DNA from: Angelakisella sp.
GTDB lineage: Bacteria > Bacillota > Clostridia > Oscillospirales > Ruminococcaceae
Direction of reading: 5' to 3'
Length of the DNA: 23,176 nt
NCBI GenBank assembly: GCA_020024515.1
Contig: JAHHTR010000029.1
Location: 1 to 23,176, forward strand
Positions 16,412 to 23,103 of the stretch are shown piece after piece. The stretch's first letter is position 1. The number at the start of each line of letters is the position of its first letter. The position numbers were made by a program, and so were the translations under genes. The notes under the pieces were generated by a model. That model saw only the letters and a list, made by a program, of their open reading frames with translations. It was not told where the DNA came from and did no database searches.

Positions 16412-16458
16412 ACTTTTCAAAAGGTAGAGTTTAGTTATAAATTTTACCTTTTGAAAGT
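16412..16458 (+). other. Long intercistronic hairpin between the PFL subunits
   Basis: Bases 16412-16433 pair with 16438-16458 over 21 to 22 positions, with one bulged T (16414) and two G-U pairs, closing a GTTA tetraloop (16434-16437). No T-tract follows, so it is not an intrinsic terminator. It lies 18 nt after the pflB stop and 36 nt before the next start, where it could block 3' exonucleases or mark an RNA-processing site that sets the ratio of the two subunits. Confidence 0.8.
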
Positions 16459-16493
16459 AACAATACTAATTAATTGCAAAGGAGAAAATAATT

Positions 16494-16739
16494 ATGTATA
16501 CAGAGAACAATACACAAGTAGATAACCTAGTATCACTACTGGATGGTTATGTAAAAAAAGGCGGTCACCACCTAAACGTAAATGTATTTACAAAAGAAAC
16601 ACTTCTAGATGCTCAAGCTCATCCTGAAAAATACCCACAACTTACAGTTAGAGTATCAGGCTATGCTGTTAACTTCCACAAACTAACAAAAGAGCAACAA
16701 GACGAGGTAATCGCCAGAACATTCCATAACAATATCTAA
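16494..16739 (+). CDS. Glycyl-radical subunit of pyruvate formate-lyase (GrcA-like)
   Basis: 81 aa; AAAGGAG precedes the ATG by about 9 nt. The whole protein equals the C-terminal domain of PFL: VDNLVSLLDGY, KKGGHHLNVNVFTKETLLDA, HPEKYPQLTVRVSGYAVNF and KEQQDEVIARTF. The radical Gly is Gly56 in RVSGYA. E. coli GrcA (YfiD) is a longer spare domain that rescues oxygen-cleaved PFL. This protein instead lies directly between pflB and its activase, and pflB here has no such domain of its own, so it is probably an obligatory subunit. It is in the same reading frame as pflB, but five or more in-frame stops of all three types lie between them, which excludes simple read-through. Automatic pipelines would probably name it grcA. 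Confidence 0.9.
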   Translation: MYTENNTQVDNLVSLLDGYVKKGGHHLNVNVFTKETLLDAQAHPEKYPQLTVRVSGYAVNFHKLTKEQQDEVIARTFHNNI

Positions 16740-16741
16740 TT

Positions 16742-17494
16742 ATGAGTATGACAGGAAAAGTACATTCAATAGAATCTTTCGGTACAGTTGATGGACCTGG
16801 TGTTCGTATGATTGTTTTCCTGATGGGTTGTCCTATGAGGTGTCTGTACTGTCATAATCCCGATACTTGGGATATTAATAACAGTACAGCACTTCTTATG
16901 ACAAGCGAGGAAATCATATCACAATTTAATCGTAATAAAGATTTTTATAGTAATAATGGTGGTATAACTGTATCGGGTGGCGAACCTATGATGCAGATTG
17001 ATTTTTTGATAGATTTATTTAAAAAATGTAAGGCAGAAGGTATTCATACTTGCCTTGATACATCTGGTATTATGTACAATCCGCAAAATACGGAGTTCTG
17101 TCAAAAAATTGATGAAATGTTAGAATATACTGACCTTATAATGCTTGATATTAAGCATATTGATACAGATATACACAAAGAGCTTTGCGGTCACAAAAAC
17201 GATAATATACTTGCTTTTGCGAGATATCTATCCGATAAAAATAAACCTATTTGGATTCGTCATGTCATAGTGCCAAACTGGACAGATAATCAAGAAGAAC
17301 TTTATAGTCTTGGTAGATTTATTGCTACACTAAAAAATGTTAAGGCTTTGGAAGTTTTGCCGTATCACACAATGGGCGAAAACAAATATAAAGAATTAAA
17401 CATAGAATATAAATTAGCAGGTGTACCTGCTCTTACAAAAGAGCAAGCTCAACAAGCGAAAAAAATAATATTGTGTGGAATCAAAGGCATATAA
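16742..17494 (+). CDS. pflA: Pyruvate formate-lyase activating enzyme (radical SAM)
   Basis: 250 aa. The 4Fe-4S-binding CxxxCxxC is Cys30, Cys34 and Cys37 in GCPMRCLYCHNP. The N-terminal IESFGTVDGPGVR and the SAM-binding GGEP (79-82) are typical of PFL activases. It uses S-adenosylmethionine to abstract a hydrogen from the PFL glycine; here the substrate would be Gly56 of the preceding small protein. The start lies only 2 nt after that gene's stop and has no strong ribosome site of its own, so translation is probably coupled. A second ATG (16748) is two codons downstream. The stop codon sits inside the terminator stem. Confidence 0.97.
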   Translation: MSMTGKVHSIESFGTVDGPGVRMIVFLMGCPMRCLYCHNPDTWDINNSTALLMTSEEIISQFNRNKDFYSNNGGITVSGGEPMMQIDFLIDLFKKCKAEGIHTCLDTSGIMYNPQNTEFCQKIDEMLEYTDLIMLDIKHIDTDIHKELCGHKNDNILAFARYLSDKNKPIWIRHVIVPNWTDNQEELYSLGRFIATLKNVKALEVLPYHTMGENKYKELNIEYKLAGVPALTKEQAQQAKKIILCGIKGI

Positions 17495-17526
17495 AACTAT
17501 CAGTAATGATTGGTTATATGCCTTTT
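17483..17526 (+). terminator. Terminator of the pfl operon, overlapping the pflA stop codon
   Basis: AAAGGCATATAA (17483-17494) pairs with TTATATGCCTTT (17514-17525) and T residues follow. The last codons and the stop of pflA form the 5' arm. Confidence 0.88.
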
Positions 17527-17552
17527 TCATTTTATATTAATTTATATATGAC

Positions 17553-17588
17553 AAAAAAATCCACTGACTTTCTTTACAATCAGCGGAT
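17553..17588 (-). terminator. Minus-strand terminator closing the 17.5-18.4 kb unit
   Basis: Read on the minus strand, ATCCGCTGA (17588-17580) pairs with TCAGTGGAT (17567-17559) with one G-U pair, followed by an unbroken seven-T run (17559-17553). No minus-strand gene long enough to show as an ORF ends here. Confidence 0.8.
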
Positions 17589-18004
17589 ATATTAATCATT
17601 ATTAAGTTTTTATATGTAAATGCGGATAAACAATCTAAACTTTATATATTGTAAACACTTTACCTATAAACAAATAATTTTCTTTACAACTATTCGTTAT
17701 ATTTTCATTTTTTCAACTTATCTATATTTGTACTAACCAAAATCCGCCACACATAGGTAGTTGCAATATTAAATTATTTAAAAATCTTCCCCTTCAATCT
17801 AATAACCACATATTATATAAAGGCTATGTATTTTTATAATTACAATCAAGTTAAAAGTAAACTTATATGCTCCGCAAGAAACATATATAGAAATTGCTTT
17901 TATATGCTAATTGCAACTTAATATCTAATTATAACATTGTAATATCGTACCCAATTTACTTAATATTATATATTATTTGTTTTTAATAACCTAAACGGTT
18001 TCCA

Positions 18005-18061
18005 TCAATCAAATAAAATTGTGGTAGTTACAACGTCACAATTTATTTCTTCTTGGTACAT
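18005..18061 (-). CDS. Possible 18-aa small ORF (unit D)
   Basis: On the minus strand GGAAAGGGG is followed after 8-9 nt by an ATG at 18061 that opens MYQEEINCDVVTTTILFD. It is the only one of the four ATG-TAY units that continues past the third codon. The region around the start, GGTAC-CAAT-GTACC, can form a small hairpin that would hide the ATG. I recognise no family; it may not be translated. Confidence 0.25.
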   Translation of the reverse strand: MYQEEINCDVVTTTILFD

Positions 18062-18390
18062 TGGTACCACCCCTTTCCGAAAATTTAGTAAAATAGTTCT
18101 TTGTCCTCCAACTTATTGAGTTTACTATCCATATTATTTAACTCCTCTACTTAGTCACTAGTAGTACATCGGATTAATCTCCTTTTTCCTTCAACAAAAT
18201 CTGCCTATTATATAGAAGTAAATTAAATTGAAATTTTATAAGATATCTAACCTGATGTATATTTTAAACTAATACATTGGACTTTTCCTTTCTTACTCAA
18301 CTGTATTTGTTTTTATTACAAATACTTTTTCCGAAAGCTAAAATGGAACTTCACTCTTTACTTAATTAGTACATTGGACTTTTCTCCTTC
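18059..18390 (-). repeat. Four spaced Shine-Dalgarno/ATG-TAY motifs, three with immediate stops
   Basis: On the minus strand the ATGs are at 18374, 18277, 18169 and 18061, spaced 97, 108 and 108 nt. Each has a purine-rich ribosome-site-like run 8-9 nt upstream and reads ATG-TAC-TAA, ATG-TAT-TAG, ATG-TAC-TAC-TAG and ATG-TAC-CAA. Units A and B share 14 identical bases (AAAAGTCCAATGTA); C and D are looser. The sequence between motifs is not conserved. Confidence 0.6.
18085..18132 (-). CDS. Possible 15-aa small ORF inside unit C
   Basis: On the minus strand AGAGGAG is followed after 9 nt by an ATG at 18132 that opens MDSKLNKLEDKELFY, a strongly charged, helix-prone peptide that ends with TAC-TAA like the neighbouring minigenes. 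Function unknown. Confidence 0.25.
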   Translation of the reverse strand: MDSKLNKLEDKELFY

Positions 18391-18434
18391 TACTTTATTT
18401 CTTTTATTCTCTAATATTTCTTTTGCTTGTCTAT

Positions 18435-18463
18435 ATATTACTATATTCAATAATAATTGTCAA
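18435..18463 (-). promoter_or_regulatory. Consensus minus-strand promoter for the ORF-poor unit
   Basis: TTGACA (18463-18458) and TAATAT (18440-18435) with 17-nt spacing. Directly upstream on the same strand lies a loose inverted repeat, TGTTG ... CAACA around AAAATA-AC-TATTTT, which could bind a regulator. Confidence 0.75.
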
Positions 18464-18627
18464 TGTTGTTAAACTAAAATAGTTATTTTATACAACAAGA
18501 TTCTTAATTGCATCTATTTTTTGTCATCAAAGCAGTATTTTAAATTATATTTTAATTAAATGTTTTATTCTTTCTTTGTATATATTTTTTCCTGTTTTAG
18601 TAATAAAGCATTTTTTGTCCAATATAA

Positions 18628-18656
18628 TTGAAAAAATAATATAAATACCGTATAAT
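18628..18656 (+). promoter_or_regulatory. Promoter of the panT-like/coaX operon
   Basis: TTGAAA (18628-18633) and TATAAT (18651-18656) with 17-nt spacing; start near 18663, leaving a leader of about 145 nt. Confidence 0.78.
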
Positions 18657-18673
18657 AATAACATATAAGAATG

Positions 18674-18744
18674 CCTATATTAAAATAATGCTGTGACACT
18701 TGCACAGACTATATTTTTTGGTATTTTTTTAAACTAAATATAGG
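18674..18744 (+). promoter_or_regulatory. Foldable leader upstream of the panT-like gene
   Basis: CCTATATT (18674-18681) can pair with AATATAGG (18737-18744) around an inner hairpin CTGTG/CACAG (18691-18695 with 18703-18707). T-rich runs follow the inner hairpin (18712-18730). It could act as an attenuator or riboswitch-type leader. I cannot match it to a known class. Confidence 0.35.
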
Positions 18745-18808
18745 TATATCTTATAAATAATTTTACGCTATATCCATATATAAATGGAACAGCAGTGGAG
18801 GTTAATTT

Positions 18809-19438
18809 ATGAAACAACAAAACAAGACAAAACAAATGGTGCAATTAGCTATGTTTGCCACACTTATTATAGTATTGGCAACCATTCCCGGACTTGGCTA
18901 TATACCACTCGGTGTAGTAAATGCAACTACTGTACACATACCTGTAATTATAGGTTCAATTTTACTTGGACCTGTCAAGGGTGGCATTTTGGGCTTTATC
19001 TTTGCTCTTACAAGCTTTATCAAGGCAACAATTGCTCCAAATTTAACATCTTTTGTGTTTACTCCTTTCTACTCATTTTCACCTGAATTCAGCGGAAATC
19101 TATGGAGCTTGGTTATATGTTTTGTCCCTCGTATCCTTACAGGAGTAGTACCCTACTATATTAATCTGCTTTTAACAAGAAACAAAACAAAGCCATCTGT
19201 TCTATCACTTGCAACTTCCGGCTTTTTGGGTTCTATGACCAATACACTTCTTGTTATGAATATGATATACATATTTTTCGGCGAAAGCTATGGAACGGCA
19301 AGCGGTTTAACCACAGGCATATATGCGGCAATAACCACTATTATATGTATAAACGGTATTCCTGAGGCAATAGTAGCCGCAATTTTAACCACTGTTTTAT
19401 GTAAAACACTTATCCCTATATTAAAAAGATATAATTAA
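18809..19438 (+). CDS. panT: ECF transporter S component, probably pantothenate-specific (PanT-like)
   Basis: 209 aa; GTGGAGG precedes the ATG. A polar, Lys/Gln-rich N-terminus is followed by five to six hydrophobic helices, starting with MFATLIIVLATIPGLGYIPL. The pattern NATTVHIPVIIGSILLGPVKG (NxxxVHIPVIIG, LLGPxxG) is typical of ECF substrate-binding subunits. These membrane proteins bind a vitamin and use a shared EcfA-A'-T energising module, which is not in the window. Substrate assignment rests on the next gene, coaX, 22 nt downstream and in the same operon; PanT-CoaX pairing is known in Firmicutes. Another vitamin cannot be ruled out from the protein alone. Confidence 0.8.
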   Translation: MKQQNKTKQMVQLAMFATLIIVLATIPGLGYIPLGVVNATTVHIPVIIGSILLGPVKGGILGFIFALTSFIKATIAPNLTSFVFTPFYSFSPEFSGNLWSLVICFVPRILTGVVPYYINLLLTRNKTKPSVLSLATSGFLGSMTNTLLVMNMIYIFFGESYGTASGLTTGIYAAITTIICINGIPEAIVAAILTTVLCKTLIPILKRYN

Positions 19439-19460
19439 ACATTAAAGGAGAAACTAGATA

Positions 19461-20228
19461 ATGATTTTAGCCATAGATGTAGGAAATACAAATATCGTAC
19501 TTGGATGTATAGAAGACAACGATGTAAAACTTGTTTTGCGTATGGCAACCGAACAAATCTATACCGATGACCAATATGCTATGCAAATATCTTCTATTTT
19601 GGCACTTAGCAACATTGATGTACATAGTCTAGAACATTGTATAATATCATCAGTTGTTCCACCAATAACAAATACACTTAAACGTTCAGCAAAAAAACTT
19701 ATCGGTAAAGAACCAATGGTAATAGGTCCCGGCCTAAAAACCGGACTTAATATAAAGATTGATAATCCTGCTCAACTTGGCAGTGATCTTGTGGTTGATG
19801 CTGTTGCTACTATCAACGAATATTCATTACCCGCCATTGTTATAGATATGGGTACTGCTACTACCGTATCTGTCATTGCAAAAGATGCGTCGTATCTTGG
19901 CGGAATGATAATGCCTGGGGTCGGACTATCTGTACGTACACTTGCAAAAGGCACATCACAACTGCCATCAGTCAGTGTAGAAACCCCTGACAATCTAATA
20001 GGAAAAAACACTGTGGACTGTATGAAGAGCGGTATTGTTTACGGTAATGCCTGTGCAATAGACGGATTAATTGACAGAATAACAGAAGAACTTGGCGAAA
20101 AACCAACTATTGTTGCGACAGGGGGACTTGCACAAGCTATTGTGCCACTATGCAAACACGATATAATATACGATAATACACTACTTCTAAAAGGTCTCAA
20201 TATCATTTACAATAAAAATAAAAAATAA
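19461..20228 (+). CDS. coaX: Type III pantothenate kinase
   Basis: 255 aa, normal length; AAAGGAG lies upstream of the ATG. CoaX phosphorylates pantothenate in the first step of CoA synthesis and belongs to the ASKHA fold. Visible motifs: phosphate-1 loop AIDVGNTN (residues 4-10, Asp6), VVPPITNTL, GPGLKTGL, the LGSDLVVDAVA helix, phosphate-2 DMGTATT, YLGGMIMPGV, and the adenosine-side VATGGLAQ. Together with the transporter upstream it forms a salvage module that traps imported pantothenate as 4'-phosphopantothenate. A terminator follows 31 nt after the stop. Confidence 0.96.
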   Translation: MILAIDVGNTNIVLGCIEDNDVKLVLRMATEQIYTDDQYAMQISSILALSNIDVHSLEHCIISSVVPPITNTLKRSAKKLIGKEPMVIGPGLKTGLNIKIDNPAQLGSDLVVDAVATINEYSLPAIVIDMGTATTVSVIAKDASYLGGMIMPGVGLSVRTLAKGTSQLPSVSVETPDNLIGKNTVDCMKSGIVYGNACAIDGLIDRITEELGEKPTIVATGGLAQAIVPLCKHDIIYDNTLLLKGLNIIYNKNKK

Positions 20229-20258
20229 TAGACACAAAATACTTATTTATCACTATCT

Positions 20259-20296
20259 GGCTTTTTCTTACTTTATTTTGTAAGGAAAGCCTTTTT
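20259..20296 (+). terminator. Terminator after coaX
   Basis: GGCTTT plus CTTAC (20259-20271) pair with GTAAG plus AAAGCC (20280-20291), followed by TTTTT. Confidence 0.88.
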
Positions 20297-20321
20297 CAAT
20301 AAATAAAAAAATAATAGTAAA

Positions 20322-20367
20322 ATAAAAATCCGCCTACTGCGAATTAATCACAATAGACGGAATTTTT
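20322..20367. terminator. Bidirectional terminator after ppdK
   Basis: TCCGCCTACTG (20329-20339) pairs with CAATAGACGGA (20351-20361) through G-U or A-C positions. ATTTTTT follows on the plus strand and a T-rich run (plus-strand AATAAAAA) on the minus strand. It ends ppdK transcription and backs up the coaX terminator. Confidence 0.85.
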
Positions 20368-20386
20368 TATATTATATTTATATAAA

Positions 20387-23017
20387 TTATTTCTCAGCTT
20401 TGATAGCAGCCTGAGCAGCAGCCAAACGAGCTATTGGCACACGGTATGGTGAGCATGAAACGTAAGTTAGACCAACATTGTGGAAGAACTCAACAGATGA
20501 TGGATCACCACCAACTTCACCACAAACACCTAGTTTTAGGTCTGGGCGAGTTTGTCTACCAAGTTTGCAAGAAATGTCGATTAATTTACCAACACCTTTT
20601 TGATCTAGACGAGCAAATGGATCTTGTTCATAGATCTTTTTGTCGTAGTATGCGCCTAGGAATTTACCGGCGTCATCACGACTAAATCCGAATGCCATTT
20701 GTGTCAGATCGTTTGTACCGAATGAGAAGAATTCAGCCTCTGTTGCTATTTCATCAGATGTTATAGCAGCACGTGGGATTTCTATCATTGTACCAACTTT
20801 GTAGTGCATATCGCTTCCGGCAGCTTTGATTAGTTCGTCAGCCTTAGCAACAACTACGTTCTTAACATATTTTAATTCTTTAACTTCGCCAACTAGTGGA
20901 ATCATTATTTCAGGAACAATATTCCAGTCCGGGTGAGCTTTCTTAACATTTAGAGCAGCCTCAATAACAGCCTGTGTTTGCATTGCAGCAATTTCAGGAT
21001 ATGTTACAGCCAGACGACAACCACGGTGACCCATCATTGGGTTGAACTCGTGTAGTGAAGCAATAATAGCTTTGATATCAGCAACTGTTTTGCCTGTATC
21101 TTTTGCTAGTAGAGCTATATCGTCTTCCTCTGTTGGCAAGAACTCGTGTAGAGGTGGATCTAGGAATCTGATTGTTACAGGGTTTCCTTCCATAGCTTCG
21201 TATAGAGCCTCAAAGTCGCCTCTTTGCATTGGTAGAAGTTTTGCAAGAGCTTTCTCACGAGCTTCTACTGTTTCAGAAACAATCATTTCACGCATTGCCG
21301 GAATTCTGTCTGCGTCAAAGAACATGTGCTCTGTACGGCATAGACCGATACCTTCTGCACCAAATTCAGCAGCTTTCTTAGCATCACGTGGTGTATCTGC
21401 GTTTGTACGTACACCTAGTACTCTGTATTTATCAGCCCAAGCCATCAGACGACCAAAGTTACCGCTGATTGAAGCAGGAACTGTTGCAATAGCTTCAGCA
21501 TAGATGTTACCTGTTGTACCATCAAGTGAAATAAAGTCGCCTCTCTTGACTGTTTTACCGGCAACTTCAAAGTAGCCTTCTTCTTCGTGCATTTTGATTT
21601 CGCCACAACCTGATACGCAGCATGTACCCATGCCACGAGCAACAACAGCTGCGTGTGATGTCATACCGCCACGAACTGTTAGGATACCTTCTGATACGTC
21701 CATACCATGGATATCTTCTGGAGATGTTTCTAGACGAACCAAAACAACTTTCTCGCCTTTTTCAGCCATTTCTACTGCTTCGTCAGCTGTAAATACAACT
21801 TTACCGCAAGCAGCACCAGGAGAAGCCGGCAGAGCAGAAGCAACAGGTTTAGCGGCTTTTAGAGCAACTGTATCGAATGTTGGGTGTAGTAGGCTGTCTA
21901 GTTGTCTTGGGTCAACCATTAGTACAGCTTCTTTTTCACTTATCATACCTTCATCAACAAGGTCACAAGCTATTTGCAGAGCAGCAGCTGCTGTTCTCTT
22001 ACCATTACGTGTTTGTAGCATGTATAGTTTCTTATCTTCGATAGTAAACTCCATATCTTGCATATCACGGTAGTGATTTTCCAGTTTGCTGCAAATTTCA
22101 ACAAATTGGTTGTAACATTCTTCTGAAACGTTTTTAAGTTCGTCAATTGGGTTTGGTGTACGAACACCGGCAACAACGTCCTCACCTTGTGCGTTCATTA
22201 GGAATTCACCGTATAGTTTCTTTTCACCGGTAGCTGGATTACGTGTAAATGCAACACCTGTACCTGATGTATCACCCATATTACCGAATACCATCATTTG
22301 AACGTTAACAGCTGTACCCCATGAAGAAGGAATATCGTTCATTCTTCTGTAATATATAGCACGTGGGTTATCCCAGCTACGGAAAACAGCCATTATAGCA
22401 CCCATAAGTTGCTCTTTTGGATCTGATGGGAAATCAAAACCTTTTTTAGCTTTGAACTCAGCTTTAAATTGTTGAGCTAGTTCTTTTAGGTCATCAGCTG
22501 TTAGTTCTGTATCTAGTTTAACGCCTCTTTTTTCTTTCATTTCGTCGATTAGTTTCTCGAAGTAGCCTTTACCAACTTCCATAACAACGTCAGAATACAT
22601 TTGAATGAAACGGCGGTATGAATCGTAAGCAAAACGTGGGTTGTTTGTTTTAGCGGCAAAAGCTTCAACAACTTCATCATTTAGACCTAGGTTTAGGATA
22701 GTATCCATCATACCTGGCATAGATGCACGAGCACCTGAACGAACTGATACAAGTAGTGGGTTGTTTAGATCACCGAATTTTTTGCCGGCAATTTCTTCTA
22801 GTTTTGCCATACTTGCATAAATTTCTTTTTGAATTTCTTCGTTTATTTTTTTGCCGTCCTCATAGTATTGCGTACAAGCCTCTGTTGAAACTGTAAAGCC
22901 TTGTGGAACAGGCATTCCCATATTAGTCATTTCTGCAAGATTTGCACCTTTACCTCCAAGGAGTTCACGCATTGTTCCGTTACCCTCGGAAAACATGTAA
23001 ACAAATTTTTTGCTCAT
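20387..23017 (-). CDS. ppdK: Pyruvate, phosphate dikinase
   Basis: 876 aa, the usual length; GGAGG lies 10 nt before the ATG. PPDK interconverts PEP, AMP and PPi with pyruvate, ATP and phosphate. Domains in order: N-terminal ATP-grasp part (GNGTMRELLGGKGANLAEMT, SVRSGARASMPGMMDTILNL), the swivelling phosphohistidine domain with catalytic His455 in GGMTSHAAVVARGMGT, and the C-terminal PEP/pyruvate TIM barrel (TEHMFF, NPMMGHRGCRL, SFGTNDLTQ and GVCGEVGGDP with the catalytic Cys). In anaerobes it often replaces or supplements pyruvate kinase. It is monocistronic, convergent to coaX, and uses many CTA Leu codons like pflB, consistent with high expression. Confidence 0.98.
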   Translation of the reverse strand: MSKKFVYMFSEGNGTMRELLGGKGANLAEMTNMGMPVPQGFTVSTEACTQYYEDGKKINEEIQKEIYASMAKLEEIAGKKFGDLNNPLLVSVRSGARASMPGMMDTILNLGLNDEVVEAFAAKTNNPRFAYDSYRRFIQMYSDVVMEVGKGYFEKLIDEMKEKRGVKLDTELTADDLKELAQQFKAEFKAKKGFDFPSDPKEQLMGAIMAVFRSWDNPRAIYYRRMNDIPSSWGTAVNVQMMVFGNMGDTSGTGVAFTRNPATGEKKLYGEFLMNAQGEDVVAGVRTPNPIDELKNVSEECYNQFVEICSKLENHYRDMQDMEFTIEDKKLYMLQTRNGKRTAAAALQIACDLVDEGMISEKEAVLMVDPRQLDSLLHPTFDTVALKAAKPVASALPASPGAACGKVVFTADEAVEMAEKGEKVVLVRLETSPEDIHGMDVSEGILTVRGGMTSHAAVVARGMGTCCVSGCGEIKMHEEEGYFEVAGKTVKRGDFISLDGTTGNIYAEAIATVPASISGNFGRLMAWADKYRVLGVRTNADTPRDAKKAAEFGAEGIGLCRTEHMFFDADRIPAMREMIVSETVEAREKALAKLLPMQRGDFEALYEAMEGNPVTIRFLDPPLHEFLPTEEDDIALLAKDTGKTVADIKAIIASLHEFNPMMGHRGCRLAVTYPEIAAMQTQAVIEAALNVKKAHPDWNIVPEIMIPLVGEVKELKYVKNVVVAKADELIKAAGSDMHYKVGTMIEIPRAAITSDEIATEAEFFSFGTNDLTQMAFGFSRDDAGKFLGAYYDKKIYEQDPFARLDQKGVGKLIDISCKLGRQTRPDLKLGVCGEVGGDPSSVEFFHNVGLTYVSCSPYRVPIARLAAAQAAIKAEK

Positions 23018-23065
23018 GTTTTTTTAACCTCCAATAAAAATTATTAGTGTATCGTGTCAGTATAG

Positions 23066-23103
23066 ATAACATACCACACATAACATACATTCACATTATA
23101 ACA
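23066..23103 (-). promoter_or_regulatory. ppdK promoter (extended -10) and tandem leader repeat
   Basis: On the minus strand TG-T-TATAAT (23103-23095) is an extended -10 box; no good -35 is seen. Just downstream GTATGTTAT occurs twice (23088-23080 and 23074-23066) with a 14-nt period, in the early leader, where a bound factor could control ppdK. Confidence 0.55.

Larger units (their letters stand above)
17553..18428 (-). ncRNA. Candidate transcript of about 875 nt without long ORFs
   Basis: The minus strand has a consensus promoter at 18463-18435 and an intrinsic terminator at 17588-17553, and nothing longer than about 18 codons with a ribosome site between them. The 5' third carries four spaced Shine-Dalgarno/ATG-TAY motifs and one more small ORF. 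The 3' two thirds (about 18000-17600) show scattered short complementary segments but no motif of tmRNA, RNase P RNA, 6S RNA, SRP RNA or group II intron domain V that I can recognise. It could be a large structured RNA, a cluster of peptide or minigene ORFs, or the decayed remains of a small-gene operon. This entry accounts for most of the 1.3-kb gap between pflA and the panT-like gene. Confidence 0.4.

Noticed and set aside
16300..16500. Frameshift or nonsense mutation breaking a normal pflB gene
   Set aside because: The first frame ends in a long non-PFL tail, the gap has many stops and a hairpin, and the second part has its own strong ribosome site and ATG at a sensible domain border. A simple point error would not produce this.
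18045..18080. T-box-like GGGGTGGTACC on the minus strand
   Set aside because: Only the short core resembles a T-box. The conserved flanks, Stem I features and a downstream synthetase or amino-acid gene are all missing, and the match lies within the ATG-TAY repeat.
18059..18390. CRISPR array
   Set aside because: Only about 14-20 bases are partly shared, spacing is about 100 nt, and no cas genes are near.
18261..18395. RNase P RNA-like GGAAAAGTCC segments
   Set aside because: The GAGGAAAGTCC resemblance is short and occurs in repeated copies; other universal RNase P RNA motifs are not seen and the region is too A/T-rich.
17553..18428. ORF-less group II intron
   Set aside because: No GUGYG start and no recognisable domain V helix or terminal AY were found.
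21042..22073. Plus-strand open frames inside ppdK
   Set aside because: They are antisense to a full-length, highly conserved PPDK and lack starts with ribosome sites.
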